Made by a program: the position numbers and the translations under genes. The notes beneath the pieces were generated by a model. The model did not search any database and had not been told where the DNA came from. It worked only from the letters and a program-made list of their open reading frames with translations. 64,000 nucleotides of DNA, taken from NCBI GenBank assembly GCA_905178155.1, contig CAJINV010000008.1:62001-126000 (forward strand), written 5' to 3'. The stretch's first letter is position 1. Every line of letters begins with the position of its first letter. This document shows, piece by piece, positions 36,593 to 46,757 of the stretch. The stretch is from Amoebophrya sp. A120. Lineage: Eukaryota; Sar; Dinophyceae; Syndiniales; Amoebophryaceae.

Positions 36593-39500
36593 TTATTTCT
36601 TCTTAGATGCAGTTTTTGCCGCTGGCTTTTTTGCATCCTTTTCATCGTGTTTGATCACGTTGAGGCCACCTCCTTCGAGCATCCACGTCTCGTTGCACAC
36701 CTTTTCCGCGAAGTCGGCGCAGTGGGAAATGCAGATGACGCCACCCTTAAACCGCTGCAGTGCGACCGTAAGTGCGTCCAGAGTCTCCATATCGATGTAG
36801 TTTGTCGGTTCGTCCAAGGCTACCAGGTGTGGCTTGATCCAGAACGCTGCTGCCAGGGAAACCTTCGATTTCTGCCCGGCGGAGAACATCCCGATGTTGC
36901 GATTCAGCGCCAGCTCCTCGGTAATACCGAAGAGTTCCAAATGCTTCGTGATTTCTCGCTGCGTCAGGGGTCGCTGATCCAGGCCGGCCTCGATCGCCGC
37001 GGCCCGATCATCGTAGGCCAACGCAAAAGACTCGCAGCCGAGCTTGCGCAAGTCCTCCATGTTCACCCACGTGTTCTGCTTGGAGTCATCGAGGTTCCAC
37101 CACTTGGCCTCGTACCACATGTCTTTGCCCCGCAGCTGGCGCCCGACCAGCTCCTTGAGCGCGTTTCCGTACTTTCCGTGGGCCTTCGCCCGCTTCTCGC
37201 GGTCCTCTGCCTCTTCCTGCGTCTTCGGGGTCAGCAACCGCTCCTGCAAGGCACCGTCGTACCCGTTTTGGTACCGCTTTTGGATGTAAATGTAGGGCGA
37301 AGTTTCCATGTACTCACTCATGTGGTGCATGTGCTGCTGCGCCATGTAGGCCAGGCGGCAGTTGCGGTGGCGGTCGACCTTCCCCTTCTGCGCGCACGCG
37401 GACGCGTTCGGGTGGACTTCGCCGCAGATCAGGTTCATGAAGGTGGTCTTCCCCGCACCGTTCACACCCTTGATGTGGATGCGCGAGTTCATGGTGATCT
37501 TCGCGGAGACACCCTTAATCACGTCCCCCTTCTCCTCGTTGTACGCGTAGGTCAGATCTTTGATCTCCAGCACCGGCTTCGCCAAGGACGTCATGCCTTT
37601 GACCTTCCCCGCGATCGGGAACACGATCTTCGCCTTGCGGTCGGGTCCCGCGGCGCCGGGCGCGGCGCTGTCCTCTTCGCTGTCCAGGGCCTGCAGATTG
37701 GCCGTGGAGCCTGCGGACTCGCCGGCCAGCGAGGAGAGCTGCGTGCCCGTGGAGAGCGCCTTTTTAAGCGGCCCCGCTGCCTCTGTTGCGCCTTGCTTCA
37801 GCGGGCTGACGGACCGGTCACTCGCCGCACCGTTGGCCAGCTCCGCGATGGAATTCGAGGAGACCGCGGGCGTCAGCGTGTTGGTGGGAGTGGCAGTACT
37901 GCTTGCGTCGGCCTCCTTGATACCCGGCCCGGCGCCGCGCTCGACACCGTTCTCCGACACCGCGACCTGCCCGGCCAGCAGCGCCTCCGCGTCGTCCGAG
38001 TTAATGCCCAGCTTGGCCGTGAACGCGTCGAAGTTGCCCTCGTAGTAAACCAACTTTCCGCTGTTGTAGTTGATGATGTTGGTGCACACGCGGTTGAGAA
38101 AGAAGGGGTCGTGCGAGATCACCATGATGGCGGACTGGTCCAGCGAGACCAGGTAGTCGCAGAGCCAGTTGACCGCCTTGAAGTCCAAGTGATTGGTCGG
38201 TTCGTCCAACAGCAGCACATCCGCCTTCTTCATCATCGCACCCGCGATCAACAGCCGCATGCGCCAGCCGCCGGACAGCTCGCCGATGGTCACGTCCCAG
38301 AGGTCCTCTGGGAACATCACCTTCTGCAGCGTCGCCTCCAGCTCCGCCATGCTGTGGTCGGGGTTTTCCTGCTCCATAAACTTCTTGCACTTGGTGTTCA
38401 GCTGCTTGTCGAGCACCTCGGGCTTCACGTGGATGCACGTCATGGTTTTCGGGATGCCCGGGACGCCGCCGCTGGCGATCAAATTCATCAGCGTCGTTTT
38501 TCCCGTTCCGTTGCGTCCCACCACTCCGTACCGCTTGCCCTTCCGCAGTTCGAACGTCGTGTCCTTCAGAAGCATGTGTCCGCCACCGTACATGAGCATC
38601 AGGTTCTCGACGTGGCACAGTACCTCTTCCGGGTTTTCCAACTGCTTCAGCTCCTTCGGGTGGTAGTTTTTGTACACCTTTTCGTGCAACTTCTCGGCTT
38701 CCACTACCCCGGCACCACAGCCCAGCAGCTGCAAGTCTGCGGTCGCGCCGGACTCCAACGCGCGTTGCGCGGTCGGGTACTCCTGCACGTAGCACGCCAG
38801 GATGGTCTGCTGCAGGGGCGTCAGCGCGTCCGCGAAACCCTTTTTGGTCAGGTCCGCCAGCTCCTTCCACTCCGTCTCGTCCTCCTCGTCGTCGGCGACG
38901 TGGGACACCTTCTGCTTGCTGGACGGCGACAGGTCCTCGTCCTCCACCTTCTTTGCGGTGTGGTGGTGCGCCCCGCACACGCGGAGGTGTTTCCCCTCCA
39001 AGGCGAGCTTCAACCGGGAATCGCACTTCTGGATGGTCCAATCGAAGGACCGCAACGCGTTGTGCTGCGCGGTGTCGGCGGCTTCGTACTTCTCGTCCGA
39101 GAAATCGTAGTCTTTCGCGTTCTCCCGCAGGTCGTTCAGGCAGCGGTTCGCCGCCTGGACTTTCGCCGCGTTCGGGGTGGCCGTGTTTTCGCTGTTGGTG
39201 ATGATGGCGCGCAGCGTGGCCAGCAGATACCCCAGCGTCTCCTTCTTGGTCTTCGGGACCGACTGCAGCTGCTCCGCGAGCACCTTGTTCGACTGGCGCC
39301 GCACCTCGGGGTCGGCGTCGAGACGGCAGATCTGCAGCAGCGTGACGAAGGCCAAGCGGGTGCGGAAGCTGCAGCAGTCCATGCTCATCATGTCGGTGCC
39401 GTACTTGCGGTACTCGCTGACGCGCTCCACGAGCTGGCGGAACAGGGCGATGCACATGGCCTTCGGCGACAGGCTGTTCAACCGGTGCTGATGGTCGAAG

Positions 39501-41257
39501 CACAGGACCGCGTCGGCCAGCGGGAAGACAAAGGCGTCGGCGTTGCCGCCCCCAAACTCGCGGATCATCGCAGTACCGGTCTGGAACGCGTGCTCGTGAA
39601 CCAGGGTGGACTCGTCCCGCAGACCCTGCAGCACGTACTGCAGGCCACACTGCTTGCACACTGGTTCGAATGCGTCAACCTGAATTTGAATTTATAGACG
39701 TGCTGGTGACACTTATTTCTTCCCGCCGATGAGGACCCGGCGAAAAGATTATCTGCAAAGCATGACTGTAGATTGTCATTGTTTTTTACCTCAACATCGT
39801 GCACTTGCATCAAGAACAGAAACAAGGAAGTAGATTGTACGGAAAAAAAACGGAGAAGCTTATAATTGTTCAGCCTCAAACTCAGTATACCTTGCACAAG
39901 AATTCCATGAGGGAGAAGGCCCCCGCCCGCTGCTCCGGCAACGGGCCGGACAGAGCGCGCGGCTGGACGATCTCTTCCATGACGCGACCGAGGAGGCTCT
40001 TGTCGAGTGTGACGTTGAGCATCTCGGAGAGCGCGTGAGCGGACCCCGTCCGTTCGTTTTCACTGTTGTGGGAGTCGCCACGCGTGGATTGCAGGTTGTC
40101 CAGCGCCCACGGAATCAGGTCCGACTCCAACAGATCCGGCAGGTTCTTCCCCAGCGACCCCAGGGACTTCGCGGCCTCCCGCTGAATCTCGAAGGTGGGG
40201 TCCAAGGCCAGCGTTTTCAGAATCGGGAGCAGCTGCCCGAGGTAGCTCTCCAGGATCTCCGGGTCCTCGATGAGCACGACGGCGGCGCCGATGATCATGA
40301 TGCCGTTCTTCTTGCTGTCGAAGGTCTTTTCCTTCATCGCACGCTCCACGATCGGGAACAGCAGGGCGAACGACGCCGCGTCCACGTACGAGAGAAACGT
40401 AGTGTTTGCAATCTGGTACAGGGTCTCGGTCGCGAGCTTCATGTTCCCGAAGTTCTTCAGGCAGTTCACGATTTTGTCACTGATCGCGGAAATTTCCGTG
40501 CACGTGACCATCTTGCCAACCTGCTCGAGCAGCTTCGCGCTGGTTTGTTGGATCTCGCTGCGGACCTCCTTGCTGCAAGCCACCAACACGCGAACCAGGG
40601 ATGCCATCTCGTGCAAAAGCTGCTTGCGGCAGTGCTCGGCCAAGGCGGACAGAAGACCTGGAAAGATGGTGGAAATATTTTTTGTGTTCTAGTACTCAAC
40701 GTACATACACAGACTTAGACAAGAGCAAGACGGTAATGCGAATAACTCGAGCTGAGCCATGATATGGTTGCTAGGGTTGAAATTATAATTTTGTCGATGA
40801 GTCATCTTCTACAAGCAAAATCTTAAAAATTTCTCGTACCAGAAGCCATGACTTCCAGAGCTGCGACCTTGACTTTCCATTTGTTCTGGGGTGGTTTTTC
40901 GATGGCACTCAGGATGAGCGGGAAGAAGGCAGCTGCCAGGGCCGGACGGGCCTGCACTGCGCCCTGCAACACCGCAAGCGCGGGCTTTGCCAGTTTTGCG
41001 TCAGCCGTCAGAACCAGCAACTCGGGAACGACCTGCAAGACCAAAAGAGCGAACTTCGCCTTCGAGTCAGAATCGGAAGCTCCTTCTTGCTCCTTCGCAA
41101 GCTTGCTCAGCACGTTGGTCACTGCATTTCCCTGCTGCTTCTTGTCGGCAAGGGCCTTCTGCAAGAACGCACCGGCCTCCTCGATGTTCGCGATCTCGAA
41201 CAAAGTGCAAGTCCCCTTCTCCAGAGCGCTGGACAAGACCTCGGTAGTGGTCGACAT
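36593..41257 (-). CDS. eEF3-like ABC-F translation elongation ATPase
   Basis: Three exons, 41257-40840, 40657-39891 and 39679-36593; 1423 residues. Both introns are GT-AG (GTACGAG...TTCCAG, GTATAC...TTCAG) and phases match. Order: N-terminal HEAT-type helical repeats (~1-700); ABC1 with Walker A 'GRNGTGKTT', signature 'LSGGW', Walker B 'VLLLDEPTNHLD'; a low-complexity S/A/G linker of ~130 residues; ABC2 with 'GVNGAGKTT', signature 'FSAGQ', 'LVALDEPTNYID'. Inside ABC2 lies the chromodomain-like insert ('WYEAKWWNLDDSKQNTW') diagnostic of EF3 rather than other ABC-F proteins. A lysine-rich tail follows. EF3 helps release E-site tRNA from ribosomes. Yeast EF3 is ~1040 residues; the extra length is in the N-terminus and the linker. 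Strong codon bias makes long antisense frames. Confidence 0.92.
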
Positions 41258-41266
41258 TTTTCTTTT

Positions 41267-41272
41267 CTGCGG
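41267..41272 (-). promoter_or_regulatory. Possible splice acceptor just 5' of the eEF3-like start
   Basis: On the coding strand CCGCAG ends nine bases before the ATG at 41257, after a modest pyrimidine content. In a spliced-leader organism this is where the leader would be added. It could equally be chance or the end of a 5' UTR intron. Confidence 0.2.
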
Positions 41273-42505
41273 ATTTACTAACTTCAACAAATGTAAATGA
41301 GAACAGATCGAGTTACAAAGAAAGGGATGCAAATGCAAGAAAGTATCCTTCTCGAAAATCGATGCTGTCACAGTTATGCAGTAAACAACTAAAAAAATAA
41401 TTTGCGCCAGAAATTTGACTCTTCAAAAAGACTCGCTCGGATGCAATTGCGATTAGAAGCCCTGAGCCTGATGTAGGTTCAAATACGATTCAGGATTACA
41501 AAATCAAAATGGTGTTTTTTCTAGGTTGTATGTATGTGTAGCCAAGTATTTTTGCGGTGAATGATCTTCCGTCGGATTCGGTGTTTGGTTTGAGTTGTTC
41601 AAACAGTTTCAGATTTTCAAGACAACTAAATTTGAAATGTTCAGTAGTTCTGCCACGAATTATATGGAGCTAGGTGTTTAGGTGTGAGTGTTAAAGGCAA
41701 AACGGACAATATTTACTTGTGCTTTGCGAACTCCTCGTCAATTTGTGAGCGGTTATTGGGTTCGGAAATAATCTTTTTAGGTGGATAGGGTTTTTCGGAC
41801 GTGCAATAAAGAACGATTTCGATTTTTGGCTCGTTGTTAGAGAATCAATCCTGGAGGAACTCGATGTGAATGCATTCGATGGAGTTGGAGGAGATGATTT
41901 CTATTGCGCTTGTCATTTTCGCTTATTAGCCTCTTACATACTTTATGATCTTCATTTCGGATCCAAACAACCGACCTATCAGCTCCCGATTTCTTGTCGC
42001 TCTTTCGAGTAAATCAAAATTAATTTCGCAGCTCTGTCACTATACAGGATATCAAAAGAGCTAGAGCTACCAAACAGAAAGTTTTGTGTTCGTCTGAGAC
42101 CGATCTTCGTTTGTGCTTGTTTATTCTTTACGTCTCCCTCACTCTCCACCTGCAGGAAAAACAAAAATGATACCCAGAAAAAATAGAAAGGCTGTGCAAC
42201 ATCAATGTGCTTCTGCAAGGCTACGAACATGAACAACTGCAATCATGTCAAAATGTTGTTTGTTCTTGCTTTGGTTTTCTTTGTAAAAAGCGGAGCGGAA
42301 GAACATCATAGAGCATCACGAGCGGTTTGACAATGGGAATGCCTGCGGCCTCACTATTGGCGAAATAAGTGAAAGATGCAACTACGCCAAATCTACAGTT
42401 GTGATAACCCTCGTAGCACCATTCCAATTTCTATTCGATGTTGATCCATTCTTAAACACGAGCGTCGTGTACCAGCTGGAGGAAATCGCGATTGTTGTGA
42501 CGAGT
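41273..42505. other. Intergenic, nothing recognised
   Basis: AT-rich, only short frames on both strands, no repeat or RNA gene recognised. Confidence 0.5.
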
Positions 42506-43534
42506 TTACCAATTTGTGTCTTTTGTTCCCCCGTCGTAGAGCTTTGCATGACCCTCGTCGAGGAGCCACTGGTTCCAGTTTTTTCCGGCACGGCGCCATC
42601 CGAAGCAAGTGGTCTTTTCTTCCACTACCTCCGCCAACAGGCGGCCGTACTTCTCCAAGGCCACGTTTTCCAAGCGCACGAACTTTCCGAGAATCTTCTC
42701 CCGGAGCGCGTCCCGAGCCTGAATGGCAAGCTTCTTTTCCTTTTCGGAGACATCCTTGCCCTTCATTTCCGGTGTATCGATGCGTGCCAGGCGCACCTTG
42801 AAGAGTCGTGGCCCTGCGGAGCAAGTTGACTTTGCCTGTCTCGCGGCGATCGTGATGGTGTCGCCGTCATAGACATCCACGACGAAACCGCGCTTCACGG
42901 CGGGAACGAACTTTGGCGTGTTCTCTTTCGTGCATCTTCTCAGGCGGGGGTCGTCCAACAGACAAGTCTTGAAACATTTCAGCAGGCCACAACACGACGC
43001 TGCTCCACCTGCGCAATTCGTCATTCCACCTTCAAGATGGTCGCCGGTTGAATTTTTCTGCTTAGTACTAGGTGGCCCTGCCTTATTGTTGCTCTGCAAT
43101 TGGAACTGGGGCGGCAGGCCGAGACCGTGACTCGGGTCAACTGGCTCCTCTCCGCGAACGATTTCCCGCGACAAGGACCACAGCGGCGTGCTTTTTTCGA
43201 AGGGGAGATGCAGAACATGATTGCGCGCTGAAAGCTTAATTTCCTTGTCGTAAGCGTGCAAAACTTGGATTCCATTCTCCAGATCTGTTTTCGCGTAGGA
43301 GAACTTGTCAAGGGGAAGGCCAAGGCGCAACTCGAATGCGTGAATCAGAACCTGGTTCCATGAAATTGCATCTGGCCCTGCACCAGCAAGAGCTGCTGTG
43401 TCACGTTCTTGCCCTTCACCTTCTGCAACAAAGTCCTTGCGGCCTTTCCCATCGTCTTCACTGGATGACGAGGAAACCGAAGCGCCGGATACCGTTGTTG
43501 GCTGAAAGGCTTTATTTTCGACGACAATCGCCAT
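42506..43534 (-). CDS. Staphylococcal-nuclease-fold (TNc) protein
   Basis: Single exon, 342 residues from a true ATG. The C-terminal ~130 residues are an SNase domain: 'VVDVYDGDTITI' (metal-binding Asp), 'FKVRLARIDTPEMKGKD' (catalytic Arg, then D-T-P-E with the metal-binding Asp and catalytic Glu), 'ALEKYGRLLAEV' (second catalytic Arg), and a C-terminal 'NQWLLDEGHAKLYDGGTKD'. The key residues known from the family are present, so a calcium-dependent phosphodiesterase acting on DNA or RNA is likely. The first ~200 residues are an unrelated extension: an acidic S-rich start, a middle part around 'FELRLGLPLDKFSY', and a Cys-rich patch ('CAGGAASCCGLLKCFKTC') that might be palmitoylated. No signal peptide. 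Substrate and location are unknown. Confidence 0.88.
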   Translation of the reverse strand: MAIVVENKAFQPTTVSGASVSSSSSEDDGKGRKDFVAEGEGQERDTAALAGAGPDAISWNQVLIHAFELRLGLPLDKFSYAKTDLENGIQVLHAYDKEIKLSARNHVLHLPFEKSTPLWSLSREIVRGEEPVDPSHGLGLPPQFQLQSNNKAGPPSTKQKNSTGDHLEGGMTNCAGGAASCCGLLKCFKTCLLDDPRLRRCTKENTPKFVPAVKRGFVVDVYDGDTITIAARQAKSTCSAGPRLFKVRLARIDTPEMKGKDVSEKEKKLAIQARDALREKILGKFVRLENVALEKYGRLLAEVVEEKTTCFGWRRAGKNWNQWLLDEGHAKLYDGGTKDTNW

Positions 43535-44429
43535 ACTTTATCTGCCACTGTACTAGCCTTGCCGCATGCAGCAGCAGCACATCACATCTCTTTCGTTACT
43601 TCGATGTAAATCCTGTTGTGATTCAACTGAACTGGAGCGTTATACGTCCCAGAAAATAAGCACCTCACCGCTCCTGATTTTTCTCAACTACAAGATCTAT
43701 CACGGCCAAACCCTTTCTTGTTTGTCACACACATCTCACTCTCCTCGTGGTAACCAATGACGGGCAGGCGGTTACTTATTCACTCATCCTGTTCCTGTGC
43801 CCCAACAAGAACATGCAAATCCAACGCTGTCTCGTGGTCGTGGTCGCGCCTTCCTTTTCGCATTGCTCCGCAACACCATCCATCCCTTACAGACGGAAAT
43901 AAAAGCCACTTGCACTTCCTGACGTGACTGCAGAAATTCATTATTTCTTGTCAGACAGGCAAACCGGAAAGGGCAATCGGAATAGGGACGAACTAGCTCT
44001 GATTGTCCTTTCAAACGAATCACTTCATACAAACATAATTAGTTCGCCGGATGTCGAAACTAATATGTGCAGCCATACCCTTTATGCACATATTAGACGT
44101 ACATCAGAGCTCATTTTGACGCAATTGGATTTGTCGGCCTCGGTCATTCTAGCACACACGACGAGCACTTGTATTAACAAGAATCTTCCTTCGAAGTCCA
44201 GCCCGGGACTGAAACGGGCCGGAAACATTTTTTCATCAAACAGAGGACCTAGTTCGTTGGAAGATTAAGTAGGTCGTCCTTTGGACAGCACGACGAAGAC
44301 GATTAAAAATGACGCAAAGCTCAAATTGTATGCGGACAAGCCACCAGCAGAACCACACAGAGAAAGTGGTCATTACATTTTTCAGATTTGCATTCACATC
44401 TCGTACACCGGTCCTTTTCTCTAGCGACG
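43535..44429. other. Intergenic, nothing recognised
   Basis: Short frames only. A near-palindrome around 44067-44096 (ATATGTGCA...TGCACATAT) is too short to interpret. Confidence 0.45.
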
Positions 44430-45668
44430 CTACTTCTTGCCGAAGAGGTAGTTGAGATTCCCGGCGTCGGCGGCGAGCCGCTGCTCGTTGCGCCGGGCGG
44501 CTGCGTAGGCGGACTCGTGTGTGAACCGCTTTGTATCGTAAAACGCAGTGGGCTTATCGGGTATGTCCTCTTGCACTCGGCACGGCTTGTTTATCACTTC
44601 CATCGGCAAGATTTCCAGGTCTGGGAATGTTTTGTTTTTAAAGAGACTTCCTGTTCCTTCGACATCTATTATTCGATGGACCGACGCCGGATATTCGTTG
44701 CAAGATGGTACGACTTATAACGCTGGACCATGCACTATCATAATCATACCATAGACATAGAAGCGAAAGGATCTTAGTATCAAGACAGTCTACGTTGCGT
44801 TCCCCTTCCTTTCTTGAAGAACCATATTTGAAAAAAAAGAAACAAACCAAGCACATTTTTGTCACAGATACCTTTGAAGCTTTCGTTGTCCTCCGTCATG
44901 TTCTGGTAGGTCGTCTGTTTGGCATCGTTTGACCTGTCGCCGGGTGTGACATGCTCCAGGATGCTGTACTTTCTTCCACCGTGCTGTTTATTTCGTGAGC
45001 GAGATGAACGCTTCAATTGGATTTGGATCACGATTTCTTGTTCGTTGAGTCCGAGGGATTGCCAAGATGAAAATACAACAGGTAAGTACGATAGGTTTAT
45101 TGGCCACGACACAACCAATATATTCTATTTTCAGTGTTGTTCTACAGCTAGTACATTGTCGTTTCTTATGTACTACCTTTTGAGTTTTGTTACACTCGGA
45201 AGCGAAATAGTCACAATGTACCGTGCTAAGGTGCTTGGCAACGTTTTCTGATGTTAGCGATGAATTTCGGTGGTGGCGAGGGTCCTTCTTTAGCGGCGCT
45301 CTGCTCGGTAGCCCTTCTCGGCGGCTGAACTTCGGTGCCCTGGAGCGCAGGTCAAGAAGTGAAAATTGATAAAGATGTTTTTTGCCTATTGCATCCTGAT
45401 AATAATTTTTGCTCGCCAAGAAATCGAAATAAGGTACACGTACAAGACGCATTCGACCCGTGCGTTGTTATATTCACACAGTTTTCATCACAAAAAAAGA
45501 ATGAAGGAGAATCGTGCTTGGAAAAAAACGTGTGAAAACCTGCAGAACCAGTTACCTCGTTCCTTTCGCCGTAGACCATGCTACAGCAGGCTTGATGTAG
45601 TCCGCTGCACCGGGGTTATCACTCCCGGTCATGTGATGCACATCTCGGCTTGCCTTGCCGAAACTCAT
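44430..45668 (-). CDS. Small SHIPPO-like protein, probable axonemal/microtubule protein
   Basis: Four short exons, 45668-45556, 45339-45243, 44983-44872 and 44713-44430, give 201 residues in one frame. All three introns are GT-AG (GTAACT...TCCAG, GTTGCC...AACAG, GTATCT...ATAAG) and phases agree. It begins MSFGKASRDVHH, then 'TGSDNPGAADYIKP', which resembles the sperm-tail PG-rich (STPGR/SHIPPO) motif P-G-x-x-x-Y. The rest is basic and extended, with a second Pro-rich part and a conserved-looking end 'AARRNEQRLAADAGNLNYLF'. STPGR proteins are often microtubule-associated in cilia; with only one partial motif the family call is tentative. The gene structure itself is well supported because four independent junctions keep frame. 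Confidence 0.65.
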
Positions 45669-46757
45669 TTTGTGCGGCTACTATGGAAAGAAATTTACTC
45701 GGACAGGCTCGGTTTATACTTCGTAGTTCCGCTTGATGCTCCTGGAAACTTGCTTCGCTTCTGCAATGGTAGACAACAACCTTTGTCACATGTCTAGGGC
45801 CCTCCGACACTTTTTTCGTGGGTGAAGAGTGTTATTTCCACGATGAATCAAGAACGCCACAGACCATCTTGCTGTGGAATCCAAAGAAATAGAAATGTGT
45901 GATCGAAGATGGGTTCGCCACTCCACTCGCAGCACGACTCGACACCGTCACTCACGATTAGGAGTACGCTAACCGGAAGCAGCTAAAAAACACAAACAAT
46001 ACGACTTCGCCTTCACGTCGAAAACGAAACGAATTTCGATTCATACGAAAAAAAAGTCCACCACGATGGAACGCGACACGATAAAGATACGACCTCTTCC
46101 TCTCGAATTGAACTTGCACACTGTCGGGCCGAACATCAAAAGATATAAATCGCCGTGTCTCGCAGTGGGGTCTCCATGCGTTTGAGCTTCAAAATCGAAG
46201 GCCTTTTATGTCCTGATCGAAATCCATGTCGTCTGGAAGACCCTCGTCCTCTGTGCATCTGTACATTGATTTTTTCTTTTCCGACCTAAGTCTAACGTTT
46301 TTTCGGCAAATCCTAAAAATGCATTCGCATTCACTATTATGCAACATTGTCTTGGACAATTTTCATGACTTGTTGAAACTGTTTATTTCTATTTGCTCTA
46401 CTCGTACTGGAGATACTTGGTACGATCGAGAGCAACTCGTACGTCTATGGATTTTGTTTCAAAATCTTCGTTAAAAAAAGCTTTTTCCTTTGCAATCATC
46501 TTTTATTCCATTTACGAATAGTACGGCCCCTTTCCCTTTGTCTACTACGTTGTCTTTGATGTTCTCTACAAAGTGCAAGTTGGTCCTTCCATAGAAGTGA
46601 CATTTTGGCTTGCGACGTTCCTCTGACGATGAATACAGCCTGCTGGTGGATCCTGGCTATACAACTTTATTATCCTTTTTGAAAAAAGATCGATGCATAG
46701 TGCTAGTGTTGTGGGCCTGTTGAGTATAATCTACAAAACATCTTCAGCACAGTCACT
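45669..46757. other. Intergenic, nothing recognised
   Basis: Only short frames on both strands; no repeat or RNA gene seen between the SHIPPO-like start and the stop of the modular secreted gene. Confidence 0.5.

Noticed and set aside
36647-39697. 1016-codon plus-strand open frame
   Set aside because: It lies exactly antisense to the eEF3-like exon and its product has no domain. Strong third-position codon bias of the real gene removes stops on the opposite strand. Same for 38001-39659 in another minus frame.
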